The notes beneath the pieces are model-generated. The model searched no databases. It saw only the letters and a program-made list of their open reading frames with translations, and was not told the DNA's origin. From an uncultured Clostridia bacterium (GTDB lineage Bacteria > Bacillota > Clostridia > Christensenellales > Borkfalkiaceae), in NCBI GenBank assembly GCA_947625555.1, contig CANQOT010000007.1, forward strand, positions 17,414-81,413: DNA of 64,000 nucleotides, written 5' to 3'. Below are positions 58,418 to 64,000 of the stretch, in pieces. Positions within the stretch are counted from its first letter, which is position 1, and each line of letters begins with the position of its first letter. A program made the translations under genes and the position numbers.

Positions 58418-58714
58418 ATGGCAAAGAACGATAAGGACGTTGAGAAGAAGGGCGCCGCGCCCGCTTCAAAGCCTTCGAAAGCCGATAAGAACAAGAAGCC
58501 GAACATCTTCGTCCGCATGGGCAGAAGGTTGAAGGAGACGTTCTCCGAGCTCAAACGCGTCACGTGGCCGACCGTTCCCAAGGCCTTGAAGGCTACGGGC
58601 GTCGTCATCGTGATCGTGCTCATCTTCACGATCATCGTCACCTGCGTGAACGTGGGCTTTACGGAGCTTTTGGAGCTTCTCACCAAGGGTGGCGGAAGCA
58701 GCGGGGTGGTATAA
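58418..58714 (+). CDS. secE: Preprotein translocase subunit SecE
   Basis: A 98-residue protein with a basic N-terminal tail (about 1-35), the SecE motif LKETFSELKRVTWPTVPKAL (about 37-56) and one membrane helix (about 60-82). It stabilises SecY. It lies 30 bp after rpmG and 3 bp before nusG, the standard order. Confidence 0.96.
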   Translation: MAKNDKDVEKKGAAPASKPSKADKNKKPNIFVRMGRRLKETFSELKRVTWPTVPKALKATGVVIVIVLIFTIIVTCVNVGFTELLELLTKGGGSSGVV

Positions 58715-58717
58715 AGC

Positions 58718-59290
58718 ATGGTACCGATCGCGGATACCGAGCCGAAGTGGTATATCCTTCACACCTACTCGGGCTACGAGGCCATGGTGAAGGAGAGCCT
58801 TTTTCGGCTCATCGAAAACAATAATTTAAGCGACCAGATCGTCGACGTCAAGATCCCGACCGAGCAGACCATCGAGGAAAAGGCAAACGGCAAGAAGAAG
58901 GTCGTCGAGCGCAAGCTCCTCCCTTGCTATGTGTTCATCAAGATGATCTACTCCAACCAGCTTTGGTATCTTGTCACGAACACGAGAGGGGTCACGGGCT
59001 TCGTCGGGCCGCAGGGCCGTCCCATTCCCATGAAGGAGGACGAGATCCGCAAGATGCGCCTCGAAGACTTTGTCGTGGATGCCGACTTCAAGGCGGGCGA
59101 CAGGGTCACCATCGACAACGGTCCCCTCGAAGGCTTTATCGGCACGCTCAAAGAGGTCAACGACGAGACGCAGCGCGCGAAGGTCTCCATCACGATGTTC
59201 GGCCGCGAGCAGGACGTCGAAGTGGAGTATATCCAGATGACGAAGATCGCGCCCGACGCCGTCGAGATCCCCCGCGACGACGAAGAATAG
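58718..59290 (+). CDS. nusG: Transcription termination/antitermination protein NusG
   Basis: A 190-residue NusG: an NGN domain (about 8-118, with KWYILHTYSGYEAMVKESLF and LLPCYVFIKM) and a KOW domain (about 135-180, with AGDRVTIDNGPLEGFIGTLK). It modulates RNA polymerase pausing and couples transcription to translation. Followed by a 230-bp gap before rplK. Confidence 0.97.
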   Translation: MVPIADTEPKWYILHTYSGYEAMVKESLFRLIENNNLSDQIVDVKIPTEQTIEEKANGKKKVVERKLLPCYVFIKMIYSNQLWYLVTNTRGVTGFVGPQGRPIPMKEDEIRKMRLEDFVVDADFKAGDRVTIDNGPLEGFIGTLKEVNDETQRAKVSITMFGREQDVEVEYIQMTKIAPDAVEIPRDDEE

Positions 59291-59329
59291 AGACGAATAA
59301 AATTCGTGCGCAAGGAGGGTCCCCCTCCG

Positions 59330-59440
59330 CAAGCGCGCCTCAATTTGCACATTTATGTGCTTTTTGTCCGATGAAACGAACGAGAGGACGGCGCTGATTG
59401 AGGCATCGATACAGGTTTCCTCGACGAAAATATTGTCTAC
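59330..59440 (-). repeat. Two-copy element, copy 2 (other copy at 43785-43900)
   Basis: The inverted copy of the element downstream of dnaK, here in the nusG-rplK gap. On the minus strand it reads the same CCTCTCGTTCGTTTCATCGG core and a GCACATAAATGTGC hairpin. Confidence 0.6.
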
Positions 59441-59454
59441 AAGATTTTCGTCGA
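59421..59454 (+). promoter_or_regulatory. Strong hairpin in the rplK leader
   Basis: A perfect 11-bp stem TCGACGAAAAT/ATTTTCGTCGA with a 12-nt top that can add a TTGT/ACAA stem. A second small hairpin (GACGG/CCGTC) follows near 59466-59490. Control of L11-L1 synthesis, for example by L1, is possible but unproven. Confidence 0.4.
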
Positions 59455-59520
59455 AAAACAAGTGGGAGACGGTAAATCTTTCTGCCGTCATAAGTACCAC
59501 AAATATAGGAGAAGTTTACT

Positions 59521-59946
59521 ATGGCAAAGAAGATCACCGCAGTCGTCAAGCTGCAACTTCCTGCCGGTAAAGCCACCCCCGGTCCGCCCGTAGGTTCTAC
59601 GCTCGGCCCTCACGGGATCAACATCCCCGGCTTTACCAAGGAGTTCAACGCCAAGACCGCATCGCAGGAGGGGCTCATCATTCCCGTCGTGATGACGATC
59701 TACCAGGATCGTTCCTTCACGTTCGTTTTGAAAACCCCGCCCGCCCCCGTCCTTATCAAGAAGGCGCTCGGGCTCGAAACGGCCTCCGCCACCCCCAACA
59801 AGACCAAGGTGGGCAAGCTCACCAAGGCGCAGGTGGAAGAGATCGCAAAGACGAAGATGCCCGACCTCAACTGCTCCACGCTCGAGAGCGCGATGAGCAT
59901 GATCAAGGGCACCGCCCGTTCGATGGGCATCACCGTCGAGGAATGA
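59521..59946 (+). CDS. rplK: 50S ribosomal protein L11
   Basis: A 141-residue L11: the N-terminal domain has [20 protein letters not shown] and [16 protein letters not shown]; the C-terminal rRNA-binding domain has [20 protein letters not shown] and the end [12 protein letters not shown]. It forms the GTPase-associated centre and is the substrate of PrmA (21447). AGGAGAAG precedes the ATG. Confidence 0.98.
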   Translation: MAKKITAVVKLQLPAGKATPGPPVGSTLGPHGINIPGFTKEFNAKTASQEGLIIPVVMTIYQDRSFTFVLKTPPAPVLIKKALGLETASATPNKTKVGKLTKAQVEEIAKTKMPDLNCSTLESAMSMIKGTARSMGITVEE

Positions 59947-59959
59947 GGAGGTACGCGAA

Positions 59960-60646
59960 ATGAAATACGGTAAAAAGTATTCGGATAGCCTCAAATCCTA
60001 CGACCGCGCAAAGACCTACGAAGCGAGCGAAGCGATCGGCATCGTTTTGAACAATGCAAAGGCCAAATTCGACGAGACGGTGGAGATCCACATCCGCCTC
60101 GGCGTCGATCCCCGTCAGGCCGACCAGCAGGTCCGCGGCGTGCTCGTCCTCCCCAACGGTACGGGTAAAACCAAGCGCGTGCTCGTCGTCGCCAAGGGCG
60201 AGAGAGCGGATGCAGCCCAGGCCGCAGGCGCGGATTTCGTCGGCGCGGAAGAGATGATCCAGAAGATCCAGACGGAGAACTGGTTCGGCTTCGATGTCAT
60301 GATCACCACCCCCGATATGATGGGCGTCGTCGGCCGTATCGGCCGTATCCTCGGCCCGAAGGGCCTCATGCCCAACCCCAAGTCGGGCACGGTCACGATG
60401 GACGTCGCGAAAGCAGTCGCCGAAGTCAAGGCAGGTAAGGTCGAGTACCGTCTCGATAAGACGGCCATCATCCACTGCCCCATCGGCAAGAAGAGTTTCG
60501 GGCAGGAGAAGATCCTCGAAAACTTCAACGCGCTCATGGATGCGATCGTCAAGGCGAAGCCCGCGGCAGCGAAGGGGCAGTATTTGAAGAGTATAACGTT
60601 GACTTCGACGATGGGCCCCGGTGTAAAAACCACCTACTCGAAGTAA
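59960..60646 (+). CDS. rplA: 50S ribosomal protein L1
   Basis: A 228-residue L1, with [40 protein letters not shown] (family signature, about 124-143) and the end [18 protein letters not shown]. It lies 13 bp after rplK. L1 commonly represses its own operon. Confidence 0.98.
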   Translation: MKYGKKYSDSLKSYDRAKTYEASEAIGIVLNNAKAKFDETVEIHIRLGVDPRQADQQVRGVLVLPNGTGKTKRVLVVAKGERADAAQAAGADFVGAEEMIQKIQTENWFGFDVMITTPDMMGVVGRIGRILGPKGLMPNPKSGTVTMDVAKAVAEVKAGKVEYRLDKTAIIHCPIGKKSFGQEKILENFNALMDAIVKAKPAAAKGQYLKSITLTSTMGPGVKTTYSK

Positions 60647-60774
60647 GCGAAACGCGTATAAGCAGCGCAATACTGTGTCGGGCTACGTTTTTCTTGCCCA
60701 CGTGCGGCAAAAGTACGCGGGCTGCGAAAAGCCTCGCCCTCCTTGTCTTGCTTGCTTCTCCGCGTTCGACGGAA

Positions 60775-60915
60775 GTCCGTAAGGGTTCCCCGTCATCCCG
60801 AGGGCGTAGCCCGAGCGGATCCCCTGATACGAAGTCCGTGAGGGGTACTGCGTCATGTTGAGCGGAGGCGGAGCCGAAACATCCCGAAGTACGAAGTTCG
60901 GCGCCCAAAGCGGCT
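60775..60915. repeat. Hairpin repeats between rplA and the L10 leader
   Basis: CATCCCGAGGGCGTAGCCCG..GGATC, GTCATGTTGAGCGGAGGCGG..AACATC and a CGAAGTACGAAGTTCG element. The remainder of the gap before 60943 shows nothing recognisable. Confidence 0.75.
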
Positions 60916-60942
60916 CCCTCGCAATTCGCACCGCAAAAACGC

Positions 60943-60971
60943 TTGACAGCGTGGCCGCGGTATGCTAAACT
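60943..60971 (+). promoter_or_regulatory. SigA promoter of rplJ-rplL
   Basis: TTGACA (60943-60948), a 17-bp spacer and TAAACT (60966-60971). Confidence 0.8.
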
Positions 60972-60977
60972 AAACAC

Positions 60978-61140
60978 AGAACAAACCGCAGACAACGGGT
61001 GCGCGCCGCGCTCAAATATCCCGTCGAGGTTGGCTTCTTAAAGGCTCTTTAAGAAATCGCTCCGTACCATGTCTGCGTACGGAGCTTCATTTTTGGGTTT
61101 CGCACCCAAACCAAAATCGGGCCGTAAGGCCTAAAAGGAG
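60978..61140 (+). promoter_or_regulatory. Ribosomal protein L10 leader with attenuator
   Basis: The leader contains CCGCAGACAACGGGTGCGC and CCCGTCGAGGTTGGC, matching the conserved core of the L10 leader (typically GCAGGTGC..CCTGCCGAGG). A terminator hairpin follows (GCTCCGTAC at 61059-61067 with GTACGGAGC at 61077-61085, then a T-rich run). Excess L10(L12)4 binding would reduce expression of rplJL. Confidence 0.8.
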
Positions 61141-61145
61141 GCAAT

Positions 61146-61643
61146 ATGTCGGCAAATTTAGAGGCTAAAAAGGAAGTCGTCGAAGAGATCAAGGCAAAGA
61201 TCGGCGCAAGCAAATCCGTCGTGCTCACGCACTACGATCGGCTCACCGTCGCCGAGGTCACGATGCTCCGCAACAAGTTTCGCGCCGCATCCTGCGAGTA
61301 CAAGGTCTACAAAAACACCCTTGTCCGCAAGGCGTTCGACGAACTTGGCGTGACGCAGTTCGACGCCGACCTGAACGGCGCAACGGCCTTCATCTTCTGC
61401 CCCGACGAGACGAGCGGTTGCTCGATCATCGCCAAGGCCGTGAAGGAGACCCCTGTGCTGGCGGACAAGATCGTCCCGAAGAGCGCCTATGTCAACGGCG
61501 CGTATGTGGACGCGGAAGGTGTCAAAAAGCTCGCGGCGATCCCTTCGAGAGAGGTGCTCATCGCAAAGATGCTCGGCTGCTTGCAGTCGCCCATCGCAAA
61601 TCTTGCGTTTGTTTTGAAGGCAATCGCAGATCAAAAATCTTAA
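61146..61643 (+). CDS. rplJ: 50S ribosomal protein L10
   Basis: A 165-residue L10, with the N-terminal [20 protein letters not shown] and the rRNA-binding [20 protein letters not shown] region. The C-terminal helix that carries L7/L12 dimers ends [22 protein letters not shown] precedes the ATG. Preceded by an L10 leader and followed by rplL. Confidence 0.97.
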   Translation: MSANLEAKKEVVEEIKAKIGASKSVVLTHYDRLTVAEVTMLRNKFRAASCEYKVYKNTLVRKAFDELGVTQFDADLNGATAFIFCPDETSGCSIIAKAVKETPVLADKIVPKSAYVNGAYVDAEGVKKLAAIPSREVLIAKMLGCLQSPIANLAFVLKAIADQKS

Positions 61644-61665
61644 AAATTATCGGAGGATACCAAAA

Positions 61666-62037
61666 ATGGATGTTCAGAAGTTTATTGAAGAAGTCAAGGG
61701 CATGACGGTCGTCGAGCTCAACGAATTTGTGAAGGCGCTCGAAGAGGAATTCGGCGTTTCCGCGGCGGCGGCAGTCGCGGTCGGCGGCGGCGCTGCTCCC
61801 GCAGAGGCTGCTCCTCAGGAAGAGGAAAAGACGGAGTTCGATATCGTCCTCAAAGATTTCGGCGCGAACAAGATCGCCGTCATCAAGGCCGTCCGCGAAT
61901 TTACCGGTCTCGGCCTTGCGGATGCGAAGAAGGCGGTCGAATCTCTCGGCGTGCTCAAAGAAGCCGTTCCCAAGGCAGATGCCGAGGCCGCTCTTGCCAA
62001 GCTCAAGGAAGCGGGCGCTACCGCAGAGCTCAAATAA
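61666..62037 (+). CDS. rplL: 50S ribosomal protein L7/L12
   Basis: A 123-residue L7/L12: an N-terminal dimerisation helix (about 1-32), an Ala/Gly hinge (about 33-55) and a C-terminal factor-binding domain with [20 protein letters not shown] and [18 protein letters not shown] precedes the ATG; a terminator follows. Confidence 0.98.
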   Translation: MDVQKFIEEVKGMTVVELNEFVKALEEEFGVSAAAAVAVGGGAAPAEAAPQEEEKTEFDIVLKDFGANKIAVIKAVREFTGLGLADAKKAVESLGVLKEAVPKADAEAALAKLKEAGATAELK

Positions 62038-62051
62038 GCAATGCTTTCGAG

Positions 62052-62079
62052 GAGCCGCAGTTTTCGCTGCGGCTCTTTT
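62052..62079 (+). terminator. Terminator of rplJ-rplL
   Basis: A 9-bp stem GAGCCGCAG/CTGCGGCTC (62052-62060 with 62067-62075) followed by TTTT. Confidence 0.88.
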
Positions 62080-62112
62080 CCGTAAATTTCATGCCGAAAT
62101 CATCAAAAGCGC

Positions 62113-62141
62113 TTGACGGAAGGCGCAAATATGGGTACAAT
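62113..62141 (+). promoter_or_regulatory. SigA promoter of the cyclophilin-like lipoprotein gene
   Basis: TTGACG (62113-62118), a 17-bp spacer and TACAAT (62136-62141). Confidence 0.75.
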
Positions 62142-62174
62142 AGAGGGGCAAAGAGCCCAATCAGGAGGCGTTTC

Positions 62175-63086
62175 ATGAACAAAAAAATTCTTCGCCGCAT
62201 CGCGGTCGTAACGGTCGGGGCCGTCTTGACGGCAGGGGCGTGCGGCATGCTCGCCGCATGTTCGAGCGATCATCCCGAAGTCACCATTACCTACGAGTTC
62301 AAGGGGCAGGAGTATAAAGTGGAATACGTTCTCTCCCGCCACGATGCTCCGCAGACGGTCAAGCACTTCATCGAACTTGCCGACGCCGGCTATTACGACG
62401 GGCAGAACTTCGTCGTCCACGATTTCACCGACGACTATCTCATGACGGGCGGCTATACCGTTCGCGACGGCGACCTCGAAGAGATCGATTACTTCACCGT
62501 CGTAAAAGAGCTCGAAAAAGCTCTCGGCAAGACCTTCACGCAGTCCGTTTGGGAGACTGCGGGCACTGCCGAAAAGCCCGATAAGGGCGCGGGCCTCTAC
62601 ACCGTGTACGGCGAATTTTCGCCCAAGTTCCAAGTCAGCGGCGGCACGGAATACAGCCACACGCAGGGCGCGCTCGTCATGTATTATTCCAATAAGGGCA
62701 GCTTTGGCGAACAGGTCACCGTGAGCCGTGCCGATAAGGGCAAGAACAACAACGGCGAACCTCTCCAATACGAGACGTACAAGCTCAACAGTGCGACGTC
62801 GCTCTTCTATACCCAGCTCTCCACGACGGTCCCGACGGGGCACAGCTCCTATTGCGTATTCGGCAAGATCAAGGACTATTCGGTATTGGAAGAGGGCCTT
62901 CTCGCCGCAGTCGCGGAGTATAAGGAAAGTCTTTCCGACGAAGAGAGCTTCACGCAGGAGATCACGGAGACGCTTAACCTTCACGAGCCCTTCCCCGCTC
63001 TTCAAGACAGCAAGCTCGAGGCGACCTTCCAAACGCCCATAGCCGAGCCCATCTATCTTCGCTCCGTGAAGGTGACGAAGTATTGA
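62175..63086 (+). CDS. Cyclophilin-like peptidyl-prolyl isomerase lipoprotein
   Basis: A 303-residue lipoprotein (lipobox LAAC, Cys29). The domain resembles cyclophilin-type PPIases: DAPQTVKHFIELADAGYYDG (about 58-77) then FVVHDFTDDYLMTGGYT, where typical enzymes have FHR and a GG motif; here the catalytic Arg is replaced (VVHDF). GALVMYYSNKGSFG fits the later cyclophilin strand. It may fold extracytoplasmic proteins or have lost activity. The ATG at 62175 follows AGGAGG; the upstream frame contains the promoter. Confidence 0.78.
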   Translation: MNKKILRRIAVVTVGAVLTAGACGMLAACSSDHPEVTITYEFKGQEYKVEYVLSRHDAPQTVKHFIELADAGYYDGQNFVVHDFTDDYLMTGGYTVRDGDLEEIDYFTVVKELEKALGKTFTQSVWETAGTAEKPDKGAGLYTVYGEFSPKFQVSGGTEYSHTQGALVMYYSNKGSFGEQVTVSRADKGKNNNGEPLQYETYKLNSATSLFYTQLSTTVPTGHSSYCVFGKIKDYSVLEEGLLAAVAEYKESLSDEESFTQEITETLNLHEPFPALQDSKLEATFQTPIAEPIYLRSVKVTKY

Positions 63087-63113
63087 GGTCATACTGATAT
63101 AACAAATCCAATG

Positions 63114-63140
63114 CCGCGGCGCCTCAGCGCCGCGGTTTTT
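63114..63140 (+). terminator. Terminator of the cyclophilin-like gene
   Basis: A 9-bp stem CCGCGGCGC/GCGCCGCGG with a CTCA loop, followed by five T. Confidence 0.9.
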
Positions 63141-63159
63141 CTATGCCTTCCGCCCGTCC

Positions 63160-63870
63160 TCATTCCGTCCTTCGTCCTCATTCCGAGCGAAGCGAGTGAA
63201 TCTTGCCCCTTGTTAAACGTGTCATTCCGAGGGCGTAGCCCGAGAGAATCCCCTAATACGCAGTCCGCAAGCCCCCTCCATGGGAGGGGGGGTAGGGGGG
63301 TGGGGTGACGTTCTAAAACACGCCCCACCTCAGTCTGCGTTGCAGACAGCTCCTCCCGAGGGAGGAGCTCTACCCCCTCCATGGGAGGGGGGTAGGGGGG
63401 TGGGGTGACCTGCCCCTGTTTACGCCCTCATTCCGAGCGAAGCGAGTGAATCTTGCCCCTCGTCTGACGCGTCATCCTGAGCGGAGCCCGTAGGGCGAAG
63501 TCGAAGGATTCCGAAGTACGAAGTCCGCAAGCCCCCTCCATGGGAGGGGGGTAGGGGGGTGGGGGGACCTGCCCCTGTTTACGCCCTCATTCCGAGCGAA
63601 GCGAGTGAATCTTGCCCCCTCCATGGGAGGGGGATCAAGGGGGTGGGGTGACATTCTAATTACGTCATTCCGCCCCGACCGCAGCTTCTATTGATTATCC
63701 AAGGTCGGCACGAGCCGAAGGCGAAGTAGCCTGTCGAGGAATCTCCTTATTATAATGCGGAAATGTTTCGACACGCGCGTACCGCGCGGCTCAACATGAC
63801 GAAATTATAGCTCGCCCCACCTCAGTCTCGCTCACGCGAGACAGCTCCTCCCACGGAGGAGCCTTTTTCT
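63160..63870. repeat. Intergenic hairpin-repeat block
   Basis: It contains four G-rich units (near 63278, 63378, 63540 and a variant at 63622), several CATTCCGAGCGAAGCGAG..GAATC and CATCCTGAGC..AAGGAT stem-loops, CAGTCTGCGTTGCAGACAG, CAGTCTCGCTCACGCGAGAC and GGAGGAGC hairpins. No gene is seen. Confidence 0.85.
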
Positions 63871-63977
63871 TCTCTTTTCCCATAGTTTCCCTCTTAAAGG
63901 CCCCCCTAACAGCCCCCCACCCCCACCCCCCTCGAAAAAAATTTTTTAGAAAAATTAAAAAATTTTTACAAAACCTC

Positions 63978-64000
63978 TTGACAGGGGGGGGGGGGGGGGG
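63978..64000 (+). promoter_or_regulatory. Truncated promoter with poly-G spacer at the window end
   Basis: TTGACA (63978-63983) followed by 17 G up to the window end, after an AT-rich stretch like those before the lipoprotein genes at 37653 and 49395. A further paralog probably lies just beyond the window. Confidence 0.5.

Noticed and set aside
1..64000. tRNA, rRNA, transposase, integrase or prophage genes
   Set aside because: None recognised by eye on either strand; a covariance-model and profile search would be needed to exclude small or degenerate ones.

Overview
This window looks like a chromosomal segment of an uncultured, endospore-forming member of the Clostridia. A gut lineage of the Christensenellales type is my guess; I cannot place it firmly. 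The evidence is SpoIIE, a gerA-type germination operon, YqfC/YqfD, the conserved Firmicutes order phoH-HD protein-ybeY-era-yqzL-recO, and SigA promoters of the TTGACA-N17-TATAAT kind. Genes are GC-rich. Intergenic DNA is either AT-rich or packed with GC-rich hairpin repeats.

Layout. 1-2.9 kb (minus strand): an XRE regulator, an ECF sigma factor, a secreted C39-like cysteine peptidase, a probable membrane anti-sigma factor and a partial gene. 3-6.2 kb: spoIIE and a divergent hemolysin-III family gene. 6.3-8 kb: a candidate structured RNA followed by two unknown genes. 8.2-13.8 kb: tex, then a redox operon (SDR, EFR1-type ferredoxin, flavin reductase). 13.8-21.4 kb: hairpin repeats around two secreted binding proteins, a LacI regulator and a small gene. 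21.4-24.7 kb: prmA-rsmE-mtaB-hinT. 24.7-29 kb: an oxidoreductase/acetyltransferase operon divergent from a LysR gene. 29-32.7 kb: a small XRE gene, another lipoprotein paralog and a ZIP transporter. 32.7-37.1 kb: gerA operon. 37.5-52.1 kb: two copies of a 2.9-kb duplication carrying a lipoprotein gene, with a phosphoribosyltransferase, grpE-dnaK-dnaJ and metNIQ between them. 52.2-58.1 kb: yqfC-yqfD-phoH-HD-ybeY-era-yqzL-recO. 58.1-62 kb: rpmG-secE-nusG-rplK-rplA and rplJ-rplL with an L10 leader. 62-64 kb: a cyclophilin-like lipoprotein, repeats, and a truncated promoter ending in a run of G.

Main results. (1) Three promoters share TGTAAC-N17-CGTCT[AG] with identical spacing. Two serve genes next to the ECF sigma gene and one lies upstream of a lipoprotein gene 13 kb away, so they are a likely ECF regulon. 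(2) The lipoprotein family (15289, 30147, 37653, 49395) shares a lipobox, a Cys/His/Trp module and a C-terminal VAMLP tail. Two of its promoters carry G8 in the -35/-10 spacer, a third is G-rich, and the window ends inside a similar promoter with at least 17 G. This suggests phase-variable surface lipoproteins. (3) metNIQ is preceded by a Met-rich leader peptide and a terminator instead of a SAM riboswitch. (4) A 15-bp closing helix begins exactly at a predicted transcription start (6383) and suggests an undescribed RNA. (5) Several genes appear leaderless.

No tRNA, rRNA, CRISPR array, transposase or phage genes were seen.
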